Of a stretch of DNA of 64,000 bases, positions 46,979 through 59,669 are shown one piece after another (within the stretch, counting starts at the first letter, position 1; the number at the start of each line of letters is the position of its first letter). The notes below the pieces were generated by a model. That model saw only the letters and a program-made list of their open reading frames with translations, was not told the origin of the DNA and did no database searches. The position numbers and the translations under genes are program-made. The stretch is from Adiantum capillus-veneris (taxonomy: Eukaryota > Streptophyta > Polypodiopsida > Polypodiales > Pteridaceae). The stretch is taken from the NCBI GenBank assembly GCA_014529385.2, contig CM043966.1:101721587-101785586 (forward strand), in the 5' to 3' direction.

Positions 46979-47233
46979 GCAAGTTGACTCCAAGAGGATA
47001 TTAACTCTTGACCCCCCATGCAAGAGTACACCAGGGAATTTTTTTTTTACAATGGAAGCCCCAACTACTGGTACCTTATAATCAACATCCAAAGGTTGAA
47101 CTTCACAAGCTTCCCCACAAATAGTTTCCTCAATATACATTCCTGTTTCCTGATTTTTTCCTGCTACTTCCTTAGTAAGTCTCTTTATCAATTGTTGTGA
47201 AAATGCACGTACCAGCCTCAACATTTGCTTCAC
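46979..47233 (-). pseudogene. Gypsy aspartic protease fragment
   Basis: The minus strand reads VKKKFPGVLLHGGSRVNILLE where gypsy proteases have an Asp in the DGGS or DTGA segment. The Asp is His here. The frame ends in the adjoining LTR-like insertion. Confidence 0.7.
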
Positions 47234-48101
47234 TGTAATGGCTAATGGAGCTTATAACAAAGCTTCATAAAATTCATCACCACCAACTTGTCCTTGCAGT
47301 ACAATTGGACTATGGTTTGAAATCCTTCTTCCCTAATCATCCAATGATCTTATAACAAAATTACAATCCTCAGGTGGTACACCCTCTCTCTAAGAGTCTT
47401 GCACTTCCTTGAGTGCCCATGTCCTTATTGCTTTTTTCTCTTTCCAGTAGTTCAAATTGTCTGGATTGTTCAGATGGATTTTTCAACCTTGTCCTTTGCC
47501 CTAGTGACCACCATGACATAAGTGCATCCACTGGGTTTTGAAATATCCTCAATTAGGATACAAGCCATGCAGTCACAATTATAATGCCTAGGTGCTTCCT
47601 CAGTCAGGTTGCTCTCCTACACTTGCTCATCAGTCTATTGTTTCGCTTTGGGAAACTCCATTTTTTCTCAATCTTTTCTTCCTCAGTCCATGCTTCTTCA
47701 GTCCACTCTTACAAAATTACTGAATTACCCTAACGAGGAGATCTCTGCTGCTATTGTGGTGGAAGTGGTTGATTCAGTTCTGGAGGTTCATTATTATTGT
47801 TATTGGTGTACCTAATAATAGGGATTCCACTATCATTTTGATGTCTATACCAGAGTTCAATATCAGGTCCTTGCATGTGTCCCATGACCCCACAATAATT
47901 GCGTGGTAACTATTGCATATTGTTCCGATTCCTATTTTGATATCCCCAATTATTGGGATTTTGGAACCTTCTTTGAGGTGCAGGTCCTTGATATCTCCTG
48001 TTAGCACCCTGAGGGGCTACCACATTTGCAGCTGCCTCCCTTATTTTTTGAGTAATATACTCAAGTCTTTTCCTCTAAAATTTGGATTATCATAACAATT
48101 T

Positions 48102-48945
48102 TCATATTTGTGACTTACTCTTTGACCAACCTGGTAGTATGCTTTTCCTAACATTCCAAACTGATTCTCCAGAATTTCTCCAGAATGATTTTGCTAACTG
48201 AATCTGCAGTTTTTGCTTCCTTTCATTCTTATGCTTACCCTTATCTTTCTTCTGCTTCTTCTTTTCCTGCTTCTTTTCTGACCAATCTTCCTCCTCATCA
48301 CTATCAGTGTCAAGTTTAGTATCCTGATTTGAATCATCAGTATCTGACACTCTGACTCTTTTGACTCTGAGTCTGAGTCCTCATTTTTTTCTTCTTCTTC
48401 TTCTTAAGTTCTGCCTTACCTCCATTTCTTCTTTCAGATCTTGCAGCTACTTCCACCAAATCAATAAAATATTGTGCATTTGCTAATGGGGGTCTCCCTG
48501 CTACTGTACTTCTGAACTCCTTTTTGAGTCCCTTACAAAAATAATTTCCCAATTGCTCCATAGAGGGTGGTTGTGCTGCTTCCAAACTATTATGTAATTT
48601 TTTGAACTTCTGTGCATAATCTTTAACTAACAAACCTTTCTGCTTCAATTTCCTTAACTTCTTCAAAATGTCTTTAGGTGTTTTATCCTCCCTGAACCTT
48701 AATAGAAATCCTTGCCTCAAATCATTATAATCAGCAAAAGCTGCCATTCCATACTCCAAGAATCAATCCATGGCCTTACCCTGCAGTGTTGCTGCAAAGT
48801 GCTCTTTTTTCACTACATCCGGATGTAACACTTCATAACTAGTTGCAGCCCACCTGGTTTGAAACTGACCAACATGGCTACCAGCATCTTGAGAATTTTT
48901 CCCGCTGAACTTTGTCATGCCCACTTTGGGATTTAGTGCAGCCAT
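48102..48945 (-). pseudogene. Gypsy gag
   Basis: From MAALNPKVGMTKFSGKN the minus strand continues, after a stop near 48760, through GFLLRFREDKTPKDILKKL and LVKDYAQKFKKLHNSLEAAQ. These are typical of retrotransposon gag domains. A long Lys-rich stretch ends the frame near 48340, and a degenerate zinc-knuckle-like segment follows near 47900. Confidence 0.8.
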
Positions 48946-49659
48946 TAGAGGTATCGAAAATGTCTTGAGTACTCTTAAAAAGATAAAGTACCCGTTCCTA
49001 TTGGTACAAACTACAGTTGCCTTCTTGCCCTTAAGATTATTTGAGTGAGCATTATATTAACCAATTGTCCCAGAAGTGGGTCTTCTATGGGAGGAGTTGC
49101 TTGTTCGTCTCCTTGGTTTGCAGGCGGGGTCTCGTGTAGCCTGTGTTTAGGTTCTTGCAGTTCAGTCCTTGCCCCAACAATTTCTTCTCTTGCAGCAAGC
49201 CCCCTTAATGGTTCTTCTTGGTCATCACGGCTTGACTCTTTTTCCTATCTTCCCCTTGCAACAAACTCTCTCCTCAGTCTAAACCTTGTGCCATATGAGT
49301 GTTGTGGTAAATTGGATCCTTGCCTTGACCCACTCTTACATGGTTTCTTCTTTTCTTTCTTAAATACTATACCAACACCTTTCTTTCATACAGACTATAA
49401 CATGAAGGTAAATTGCATGCCCCAAAAGGTAAACATGAAGTAACTACCTTCTTAGCTATTGCAATTTTGACTTCTCCTGCAAATTCAGAAAGAACTCCTT
49501 CAAGATTTGGTTTCATACTCCTTAGACTCTTCTTGCGGGGTTACCCAATTTGAGAGTTCCCTTAGGTGGTCTATGTCCACTTGCATATCAATTCCTTGCT
49601 TTATTTCTGAGTGCCATATGGTTTAAGCTGAACTCAAACCAAAAGCAGGATCGCCAAAG

Positions 49660-50022
49660 TGTTAGGGGCTAACACAGGTACAAGGTAAAACTGCATGCAA
49701 CACTATACTACTACATAATAGAATACGGAAGAACACATGGAATAGAGAAGAGAATGCACTTCATTAATCATTGTTCATCAATCCACAAGCACTTACAAAA
49801 CAACACGGAGAGTAGTGTGACTGCATATAAGAGAAAACTAATTGCCGAACTGCAAGACAATGTCAAGAACTAAGAAGAGCCTTTCTACCTTCACATGACT
49901 GTCTAGTTACAACTTCCAAAGTAATGGTGTAAATACACCCTTAGAGCCCAAAGCTACAACCTTAATTACTATCTCTATAGGTAAATATTTGAACTGTTAC
50001 TGAGGCATCAATGCCTGTAACA
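49660..50022 (-). repeat. Gypsy 5' LTR (363 bp)
   Basis: It is closely similar to 31085-31409, with the same ends TGTTAGGGG and CCTGTAACA. Confidence 0.88.
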
Positions 50023-50101
50023 ATTTGCCTTGGTCTTGAAAGTGAGGATTGCATGGCTGGTGCGATGCTCATGTGTAAGAGAGGTGATTGTTGCTAGATC
50101 C
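50023..50101 (-). pseudogene. LINE ORF1, short middle piece
   Basis: The minus strand reads EHRTSHAILTFKTKA, and this 79-bp stretch lies between two LTR elements. It continues the ORF1 N-terminal piece at 55549 and leads into 30871-31084, apart from one base lost or gained at the gypsy junction. Confidence 0.7.
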
Positions 50102-50436
50102 TACTACATATGGAAACGTCGTGGGTCCTCCTAGAGCGAAGTGCTACGCCGGTACGGCGAGAGAGAAGAGAGGAGAGGAGAGAAGAAGTACACAGACACT
50201 GAGTGCAATCTCCCCCCGTGCAAGAGTGACCATTTCCCTCTTGCACGTATTTAATTTATACATTCTGAATGGTGAAAGTGAGTACAAAATGGCTGGCCAG
50301 TCATAAATGGCCAGATCTCATAAAGAGCACTAAAATGTGCATAAAATATGATATCCTTTTGCAATAGCTTAGCCCGGTCAAGCCTTTTCCACCTGTCCAC
50401 AGCTGCAATAAGTTATAAGATATCAATTCCATAACA
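50102..50436 (-). repeat. 3' LTR of the non-coding element
   Basis: It is closely similar to 55212-55543; the flanking GATCC precedes it. Confidence 0.87.
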
Positions 50437-50874
50437 TAGCTCTCCGTTGGAAAGCAACTGTCCTCAGTTGCGAAGATAAAAATCTGCAAACCATACTTGT
50501 CAAAAACAGTGACTAGTATGTTGTGTCAAAAATATCACATAATAAAAGAAAAATTTATGAAACTAGACAGCATTAGCTTATTCCTGTCGTCATCCACATA
50601 CTACCTATTCTAGTGTCCCATACCACTAGAATAAGCAGTATATGTCATACCCTGATGAATCAGGATATCATTGGTCACACTCATCATTAAGCTCATAATG
50701 TCAAGTCCCATCACATAAACACTGCCATAATAATCACCAGATACCAAATCCCAATCCAATTCCAATTCCACAATATAAGTCCAAATCCAAATCACTTTCA
50801 TTATGTACCCGGGTAACAAAATCATACCAGTTACAGTGGTGGCCAGCCACTGCAGCATGATTTTGTGATCGGTG

Positions 50875-51075
50875 TTGCCTAAATCGGCGAATCTACACCA
50901 ATAAGATGTGCTGTCTAAACCGGCGAATCTGCACTAATGCTGCCTAAATCGGCGAATCTACATTGGATATTGCTTAAAAAGTGTGAATCGGTAGTTTGTT
51001 GTTGTGCTTCCTAAATCGGCAAATATGCAATAGATGAGCATTGACACACTGCCTAAATCGGTGAATCTGTGTGCA
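50875..51075 (+). repeat. Minisatellite with AAATCGGCGAATCTAC-type units
   Basis: About five diverged copies of TGCCTAAATCGGCGAATCTAC-like units (shortened here) occur at irregular spacing in the non-coding LTR element. Confidence 0.7.
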
Positions 51076-52227
51076 TGTGACCAATGGGCTAGACAAGACA
51101 TAAATGAGAAAAAGTATATTTACTACGTTGTCGACATCACACTGCAGCATATCACCAAAGGACTTACAAACGGTTGTGCACTGTCCCAGAGCATCTTAGC
51201 TCACATGAGTAGTTGCATAGCTTACTGACAAATCATCCCAACAAAAATTTCTTTCAATATAATTAGAGGGCATGACCTTAGCGGTGTAAGAGGGTATCAT
51301 AAAGTCGGATAAAATATGGTTAGGGTATTAGTACAAAAGCTGTAAAAATGAGTTTGCAAAATAAAGCAAAGAGATTACTTATTTGACGTCCTCGCATGAT
51401 GGCCTGCATAGGTTTTTGTGAATCCTTAAATGAGTTAGAGAAATGGAACAAGTGAAGATCATGATAAAAGTCATTTGATTATGGTCAATCAAGACAGATA
51501 CGTTTATTTCTTGAAAATTGTTGTAAACCAACTAAACATAATGGTGCGGAGCAGCGCTAATGTACAACAACTAGTAAAATGTAACAATGAGCTATTCGAA
51601 AGGAGAAAACCCAGTAAATCTTCACAGTTTGAGAAGTCTAACAAATTTTAAGTCCCTAATTAAGAATGCAGGATATTTGAAAATGTTGATCGATACAAGG
51701 AATCTGAGAAAGAGCATGCAATAGAGTCAGGTCATAATTAGATAAAGTCGCAAAAAGTGGTCACCGAGCAAGCTGGCAGTAGGAGTATGAGCATAGAACA
51801 TTTTGTACTAACGTGTGCTAGCATGAACCAACTAAATATAAAATGCTAATAGCATTGCTAGGAATCGCAAAGGTGTTTAAAATATTGTGCTACGTACCGA
51901 AAAAAGGTCATGCAAATAATGTCATAAAATTCCACAGATTATAAGTAAAATAATGTATGCAAATAGTGTGATAGAATCCATTGAAGATATTAGAGTTATG
52001 TAAATCTAGGTCTTATGATCACTTTATGAAGATTGATTGTGGTCTTCTCTAGCATATCATTTCATCGTTGTGTTCCAAATACTTTCTGCCTTAATTAGTG
52101 TTGTTACCCACCGCAAATTTGTACCATTTGTCAATATCCCTCAGTATGCTTCTAGTCAAATTTGTGCATACATTATCATCTAGTCACATTGTTAATCGTT
52201 GATGGGGCATATCGTCAATGTAATTAT

Positions 52228-52229
<2 letters not shown>

Positions 52230-52260
<31 letters not shown>
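52230..52260 (+). repeat. Poly-G run
   Basis: About 31 consecutive G. The length is uncertain because of the homopolymer. Confidence 0.8.
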
Positions 52261-52263
<3 letters not shown>

Positions 52264-55198
52264 TATGAGTAGAGGCTAGGGTATAGGGACGAAGATAAAG
52301 CTACATCACATATGTCATCGTCCAGTATAGTATGAGATGTGAAGGCACTTGCATTGTCTATGTAGTGATTGAGACCACTGATTAGAGTTATGAGAGTCCT
52401 CAGGTTGTTTATGCTACAGTGGGGTAACACGAGGAGAGACATTTTGAGTGTGTGACAGTAGAGACTATACATTTAGAATCATGAGATCAAACGGACAGAA
52501 TTCGGTTGGATGTAATCCAAGAGATGGGTACAAAGTTAAAATCAACTAAAGTGAAAGATGTAAAAATTAAGAGTTTAAAAACATCAGACTAAAAGGATCA
52601 TGATCATGTCAATGCCTAAGAATGCTCGATAATGGGCGTTGTCGCAGAAAGTAGTACATCAGTCCCACTGAAGAGCGTCTTCAATGTCCATTTCTGCAGT
52701 AGTGGTACGGGGGGAAAGAGAGAGAGAGAAATGAAGTGACAAATTATATTATTCATCTTTAAAATCCATGGGGTCAAACTCGTACAATCCTCATGGATCT
52801 AAGACAATGTCGAGTACAAAATAAAATGAAGTGTAGTGAAAAAATTGAATTAAATGACTAAAATTAATATCGGCAGACTGAAGTCATCATCATCATGATC
52901 ATCCCAATGCCCGAGATGGTCGGCAACAGGCGACGTTATCACAAGAAGTTGGTCGTTGAGACGCTTGTCGATGTCCAAGTATGCTTGGCAGCCCGGTGAT
53001 GTTCGAAAGGCTATTGTATGCTTATTGGTATATATGTCAGTCGTTATAAGGAATCGTAGTGGAGAACGAAATGAAAAGAAATTTTTTTATGAATCGTCTT
53101 TACAAGGGGTGTGGGATTAAACTCATAAAATCTTGTGGATCGAAGACAGTGTCTAGGTACAAAATGAAACAAGGTAAAATAAAAGCTGAGGATGGCTGAC
53201 GTCGTCGGAAGATGTATTGCATCCGCTGCTTACAGAGCTTAGTCAATGCCCGCCACTGTAAGACGTCGTCAGAAAGCGAAATAGATTGAGAGACTTGCTC
53301 CTGCTTGCTAGCTGAGTGAGAGCATAGTAGTTCCATTGAGAGAGAGATGCACACCAAGTGTGACCAGTTGCGGAGAAGGAGGGTCCTCAGGGTGTTGAAA
53401 GTAGGGCCTCGAGGCCTGCTACGAATCAGGGAGAAGAAGAGCTCTGCAGGGCAAGGCCGGGTTGGATTTAAAAGATCATAAGCTGGCTGTGTTGAGGGTC
53501 GAGAGGGCCCATGCAGGAGGGCGCTTTGCTCACTAGAGAGCTTGGGGTGCCGCAGTCAGTGTTGCAGGGAGTTGAAGGTTGCCATTGACAAAACATGATG
53601 CTAGAGAAACTGTTGAGGGGTATGGGTTGCCAGCGCCACAGAGCAAGGGCAAGGAGGAGCGCTGAATATTGCATGAGGGAGAGGTTGACAGAGTGTGTGA
53701 GAGCCGGTGGGTGTGTGTGTTTGTGGTGGTTGCTGCAGCTCCTACCACCAATCTTGGGTACCAATGAGAGCGCCCTTGCATAGCCATCAAAAGATGATGG
53801 GTGGTGACTACGACTGGGGGGGTAGGCACGGTTATAGAGAGAGGCTTATGAATGTGACAGAGAGAGAGAAAGCTCGTCACCGCAGGAGAGAGAGAGAGAG
53901 ATGGCGGCTGAATAGAACCAGAGAGAGAGAGAGAGAGAGAAAGACTCAGAGAGAGATAAGGAGAAGGCGCGGACGACTGGTCAAAAGAGAGGTGGAGATG
54001 GGTGGTTGGTCGAAGGTCCAAGAGCCCATGGTGCAGCCAATTCTGATCGAGTTGGTGAGTTTGGTGCATGGCACCTCTGGGAGTCGCAGCTGTGGTTGGT
54101 AGTGCTGCACCACAAGGGCCACGTCCGAATGATAGAGTTAGTTATCACGCGAGTCTCGCTCACTAAAGGTTCTCGCTCACTAAAGGTTTCCAGCTATGGG
54201 CAGTTCACGGGTGTAAAAGGTGTAGTCGTTAGGAGTTGTCGACGAGTGATAGAGAGTGAGAGAGGGATGAACGGGTGGAGTGAGAGAGAGAAGATTGGGA
54301 GCAACACATGCACAGCTGGTGGTAGTAGATGGCCGAGAGAGAGAGAGAGAGAGAGATGGAGAAAGAGAGATCAGAGAGTGGGTTTACCACTACATGCAAG
54401 TAGGGTAATTCTTCACCGCGGGGGATGGTGGGTGACGTGTAGTCGGAGGTGATGCTATAGCTGCATGCCATGGGCGATGGGTAGGTTCCAACTGTTGCTG
54501 CAGCAGTGATGGGCATTATTGGGTTTTCATGTTGCGACCGTCTTGTGCTGGTTCAGCACTTAACGAAGCTAAGGTCGAGCCCAATCCTGCATGATGCGAA
54601 GTTATGCTGAGAGCCAAAAAAAGAATAGATAAGATAGTACTGATCTCCATGCCGGAGCCGCTCCTGCGGTAGTTTGGAGGGTGCAAAATAAAAAATAAAA
54701 AATGATGGCTTTTATCTTTTCGAACATGAAGATTTTTCTATTTTGCCCTTCTGTTGAGGATCTCGATTTCCTCTTCTCAAATGAGAGGTTGCCAGTTTAA
54801 AGCACATCTAATTAATCTTAGAAACCTCCCACATCAAAACTTATTTAATTTTTCTTCTACTTTCTCCTTCTAAAACGATTCTCGCAATGTCGATCCCTTC
54901 AGGTGATCCCTATGACAAAAAACATATCCTCTTTTCCGCATTCTCCTCTTTCTACAATCTCTATCTCCGCTTTATTTTAATTTACCCTAATTGAGATCTT
55001 AATTAAGCTAAGCATGTTCTAATTCTATATTACATCACGATCCAAGTGGTTGGGAAATACAAAACAAACATATAACTTTTGATCAAGAATTAGGTTAATA
55101 AAACACATAGAGTGAACACAAAAAACTTAGCTTCAGTATTTGGTCATCATTAATTGCTTCAAGGCCATGTTTATTGTGCTCATAGGAGCGTATTGCTA

Positions 55199-55210
55199 GC
55201 TCTGATACCA
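55199..55210 (-). other. Primer-binding site (tRNA-iMet)
   Basis: The minus strand reads TGGTATCAGAGC exactly, one base inside the right LTR. It gives the element's orientation and marks the right LTR as the 5' LTR. Confidence 0.88.
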
Positions 55211-55211
55211 C

Positions 55212-55543
55212 TACTACATACGGAAACTTCGCGGGTCCTCCTAGAGCGGAGTGCTACGCCGGTACGACGAGAGAGAAGAGAGGAGAGGAGAGAAGTACAC
55301 AGACACTGGGTGCAATCGCCCCCCATGCAAGAGTGACCATTTCCCTCTTACACTTATTTAATTTATAGATTCTTGAATGGTCAAAGTGAGTACAAATTGG
55401 CCGGCCAGTCATAAATGGCCAAAGCTCATAAAGAGCACTAAAATGTACATAAAATATGATATCCTTTTGCAATAGCTTAGCTCGGTCAAGCCTTTTCCAC
55501 CTGTCACAGCTGCAATAAGTAATAAGATATCAATTCCATAACA
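55212..55543 (-). repeat. 5' LTR of the non-coding element
   Basis: It is closely similar to 50102-50436 and is followed by the duplication GATCC. Confidence 0.87.
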
Positions 55544-55548
55544 GATCC

Positions 55549-56003
55549 CATTGTACCAAGTGGGTTATTCTTTGGATACAGGCAAAAAACTTGTGAAACT
55601 TGAGATCCCCCTCCCATTTCTAGCCACTTGGGAGCCCGTCGATGCGAACATTGAGGGTCAATGTCCTATTGTCGTTGTCGTTCGCGTAGCATGGATGCCA
55701 CACGGTCTTTGACTTAAGTTTACCTTCTGCACTTAAGTTTTGACCTCCTTTGTGAGGATGGTCTCCACTTCTGTTTTTTATTTATTGAGCTTGACCTCCA
55801 TCTCTTCCATCTCTTCTTTCTTGCAGTTCTCCATTGCAGTAAGCCGAACCTCAATGGCAACAAGTCTTTGCTTTAGCTCATCATTCTCTTGCAAAGTTTT
55901 TTGACTTCATTGCGAAGGCCGACGATGTTGTCCTGCTTCGAGGATGTCTCTATAACCCCTACAAAAGTGAGCTTCCCACACAGGATGAAGCACAAGTGGC
56001 CAT
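55549..56003 (-). pseudogene. L1-type LINE ORF1, N-terminal piece
   Basis: A possible ATG is at 56003. After stops, a charged coiled-coil-like stretch (VGLRNEVKKLCK) and then NDNRTLTLNVRIDGLPSG follow, matching the start of the RNA-recognition part of L1 ORF1p. The frame is broken in several places. The C-terminal domain lies at 30871-31084, after removal of two LTR elements. Confidence 0.72.
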
Positions 56004-56408
56004 GGCTGCTGCTCAAATGACCCAAGGATGGGCTGTCAGTAGTCTCTGTGTGGGAAAGGCCTCTTAATGGTTAGACTGTGTGTGAGTAAGGTTGGAGGTC
56101 GGGGAAATTAAACTCAAAGAGAAGCGATCCAGTGACAAGGATGAGCACGGGAAGGATCTCATGATGAGAACAGGTACGAGATGGCCCATGAAGAGATGGA
56201 ATGACGTAGGGATGCAAAAATGCGATAGTGAGAGATAATGTAATGCTTGTGCTGGCATTGGATGGTGTAAGGTGTAGGGCATCACTAGTTGGTGCAGGGC
56301 ACAAGGTGGCACTGGCTAGAGTTGGACCCCCCTCCCCCCCCCGCAAGGCAGCCCCTCACCCAGGGGGAGGTCGACAAAGTGGAAGATGAAGCGACTGTTC
56401 GCTAGGGT
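56004..56408. other. No supported gene
   Basis: This region is probably 5' untranslated sequence of the LINE or older repeat DNA. The open frames have no recognisable domain. Confidence 0.4.
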
Positions 56409-56446
56409 TTCTTGTAGACCTTTGTGTGTGTGTATGTGTGTGTTTG

Positions 56447-56525
<79 letters not shown>

Positions 56526-56625
56526 TGCACTCCGCAAACACGGGAGTCCCTACCTCCACGTGCTTGCGTAAGCTCAGTGTGCATGAAGGATCCAGTTGTA
56601 CATGAGAGAGGACTAACTATTGCTA

Positions 56626-56683
<58 letters not shown>

Positions 56684-56690
56684 TTATCAC
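56409..56690 (+). repeat. Microsatellite-flanked repeat, copy 1
   Basis: (GT)n and (GA)n lead into a ~105-bp unique segment (GCGTGCACTCCGCAAACACG to about 56625), followed by another (GA)n and ATTTATTATCA. The same arrangement recurs at 58922-59176. Confidence 0.85.
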
Positions 56691-56999
56691 ACAGTCTATT
56701 CTGTTTGTTATCACTGTCGCACAGCCCTACACTCCCTCACTCTCCTTATACACGTTAAGTGGTAAGTTTTTTGCTTTTCGAGGGGGTAATACTCTTTTAG
56801 AAATGATTTTGAGAGTATGCAGGTTGACAGCCTTCAGGAAAATCACGTATAGCAGATGGGTGGAGTTTTCCCGAGGGTAGATACTTGAAGCAGCTTTCCT
56901 CCTTCGGATTGATGATGATTTGTTTTGCCTTTACTTGTTTCTGGGTTGCCTTCACATGTTCTTCCTGAAGTATAATTATAAATTTATGGGTAAAACTTA

Positions 57000-57420
57000 G
57001 CTATTGTGAGGATATTAAATGTGTCTAATAATCATAAGGTGTATTAATACATAACCTAAGTAAACCTATAGATGGAAAAAAATAGCTTTTGTGTGGGTAC
57101 TAATTGTTTCTAGTAATCATGAGGTGTGTTACTACATAACTAAAGTAAAACCAGAGATGAAAAACACTTACCTTTCAGAGTACCCTAATAGTTATAAGTT
57201 GCTGTTTACAGCCTACTTCAAAATACAGTGAGAAACAATACAAGGAGTGAGATAAAACTAGGGCTTTTGTGTGGGTATTAGTTGTTTTTAGCATTTATGA
57301 GGTACATTAATACGTGCCCTAAGTAAAGCAAAAGATGGAAAACATCTTTCAAAGTCACTTTTTTAACAAGTTTATCTTTAACACCTGCTGCAAAATAAAA
57401 TAAGAAATCTTACAATGAGT
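57000..57420 (+). repeat. Three diverged tandem-like copies
   Basis: A phrase around GTGTGGGTACTAATTGTTTC, then ATGAGGTGTGTTA, then AAGTAAA...AGATG occurs near 57005, 57095 and 57265. The copies differ by small indels. No gene is seen. Confidence 0.6.
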
Positions 57421-57973
57421 GAGATGGAATTAAAACTAACAGTATGCCTAATATTAAACATTTTCCATAAGATTGTTTATCATATCTTGTCATACTATGT
57501 TGTAAAAACACACAAAGAAACACAAAGGGTTAGGGAGCCGTTAGTATTCTTTTGTGGAAGCTATTAATTATCATAGGTAAGACATCTCAGCCAAGTGTAG
57601 TTGTTACAAACCTTGATCTTTGTTAATCCAATGATACACAAACTGTAATCCTTGATTGAAGACAAAGTTAAATCAAAAGTAACAAACAATGTCTTATCCA
57701 AGAGAAGGCATGTCTCTTCTATTCATTATGTAACATAAAGCTATTTATTAAGCCCACATGAGATTGTTATGTATTAGCTAACCTGATTGCTTGTTGACGA
57801 TGCCATATTGAATACGAGTGAATTCCGTAGGTTAGTAGTTGCTGAGGTTTTATGTGAGTTGACACCCGTGTAATCCTTGCCTCAACACTTTGCGTGTGTG
57901 TGTCTGATGATTTCGCCCAATATGGATGATTTCCAGGGTTGTTGTCTGCCATGGCTTCGTTGTTCTTCGAAAA

Positions 57974-58138
57974 ATTTGTGTGTGTGTGTGTGTGTGTGTG
58001 TATGGGGATAGTGAAGAGTGGGGGCGGCAAAGCCACAAATTGTTTGCGCAATCACAAGGTGTGTAAGGATGTGATGGCCGATGTGCAATGTAGAGAAAAA
58101 ACGAGAGATTGTTTTTGTGTGTGTGTGTGTGAGAGAGA

Positions 58139-58175
<37 letters not shown>
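57974..58175 (+). repeat. GT and GA microsatellites
   Basis: (GT)n lies near 57977-58002, and GT/GA runs near 58117-58173. Confidence 0.85.
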
Positions 58176-58919
58176 TATGCAACAGAGCTAAGGATTGCTT
58201 GTGCAATCTCGAAAAGTGATATGGCTAGTGTGCAATGAAAAGCTAAACGATTAAGCTTGTATATAAGGTGAGATAATAGTCTCTTTTTGAGAAAGCTCTT
58301 CCTGGTAGCGCATGTGTAGGAAGATAAAGCTAAGCATATGAATGCATTTGCTTGGATAAGCCTTGGAGAGGCATAGAAAAATCACAACTTAAAGTGTAAT
58401 CTCTATTTTTTCTTTTTTCTGAAACAAACAATTCATAGAACCTGCTCACATGTAGTCAAAGAGCCTTTTTGTTTAATGTGCTCACGTGCAGTCAAAAATC
58501 CTTTTATCCCCAATGTCTAGAAAAAGAAATTTTTAATTGATGAATTGTTGTGGCCCGATTTTTTGAACTTGATGTGTAAACCAAGAAACTTGGTAAATCT
58601 TGACTCATCCCTTGTGAAAATACTTGAAAAATAACAATTAGTCACATTTAGAACTCAAAACCTTCATACAAAGGGAAACAAGAGAACACATGGTAGCTTT
58701 TCTTAAAAAAATGTCAAAATATCATTGATCGGCTTTCCATCAATAAAATCTTTTAGGGGCCTTGTTGAGTTATCGCCATCCTTCTATATACTTGAATCCT
58801 CTGCCAAATGTGTAACCTGCAATTGTGACATCATTAGCTCTTCCGTGTTTGAGCTTAATAGAAAATGTAAGTGTCGCCAAAATTGATACCCTTTGTACAG
58901 ATTGTGTGTTTTATTCATG

Positions 58920-58921
<2 letters not shown>

Positions 58922-59009
<88 letters not shown>

Positions 59010-59119
59010 GAGAGAGGCGTGCACTCCGCAAACACGGGAGTCCCTACCTCCACGTGCTTGCGTAAGCTCAGTGTGCATGAAGGATCCAATTGTACATGAG
59101 AGAGGACTAACTATTGCTA

Positions 59120-59169
<50 letters not shown>

Positions 59170-59176
59170 ATTATCA
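58922..59176 (+). repeat. Microsatellite-flanked repeat, copy 2
   Basis: It is nearly identical to 56409-56690 in the 105-bp segment between the two GA runs, in direct orientation about 2.5 kb away. Confidence 0.85.
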
Positions 59177-59669
59177 TCCTCAGAGATCAAATATGACCTA
59201 TGAGATCAAAGCTACGTGTGATGTAGTATATGTATGGCTGATGAGTGACTCTTGATGCTCCAAAATTATGGCGATGAGAGTCGCAATGGAGAGACCACAC
59301 TATGGCTAGGAGAGGAAAGTGTGTAGGTCTAAGTCATGGTTGAAAATGTGAGAGAAGCAAGTTCAGATGTGACCAAAAGTAGTGTGTGGTACTCAGACTC
59401 TTGAACTTGAAGTGAGCCTAATGTGCATAGTCAATTTGACTCTTCTCTATTTCCCCAATGCATTGTCTTGCATCGAAGGAAATAAGAGCTAAGCCGAATG
59501 ACTACGATAGTGCATATGGTCGACAAGAGGATAGGCTCAAGCACGTAAGTGTGAGTACGGTTTCCTCTTTCAGCAAAGAACATGGTTCTGTGATTGGGGG
59601 AAATATGGGTGGTGTAATGTACCAACCGGATTTCTTCCAAACCGTAATACATTAGCGCTATAGAAAAGC

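Larger units (their letters stand above)
31085..50022 (-). mobile_element. Gypsy-type LTR retrotransposon, minus strand, heavily invaded
   Basis: Direct LTRs lie at 31085-31409 and 49660-50022. Both start TGTTAGGGG and end CCTGTAACA, and the flanks TTTTG and ATTTG suggest a 5-bp duplication with one change. On the minus strand the order is LTR, gag, protease, RT/RNase H, integrase, an extra 3' ORF, LTR. It was later invaded by a CACTA element, a TTAA-flanked element and probably a solo LTR. All frames are broken. Confidence 0.88.
50102..55543 (-). mobile_element. Non-coding LTR retrotransposon (LARD-like)
   Basis: Direct LTRs lie at 50102-50436 and 55212-55543, about 335 bp each. On the minus strand they start TGTTATGGAATTG and end TATGTAGTA. 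Both sides carry the duplication GATCC (50097-50101 and 55544-55548). The 4.8-kb interior has no recognisable gag or pol. It holds a poly-G run at 52230-52260, GA microsatellites near 53880-54370, and a minisatellite of CCTAAATCGGCGAATCTAC-like units near 50875-51075. It probably depended on proteins from another element. Confidence 0.85.

Noticed and set aside
53533-54516. Open frames in the non-coding LTR element on both strands
   Set aside because: They are low-complexity (GA and CT runs), overlap each other on opposite strands and show no domain.
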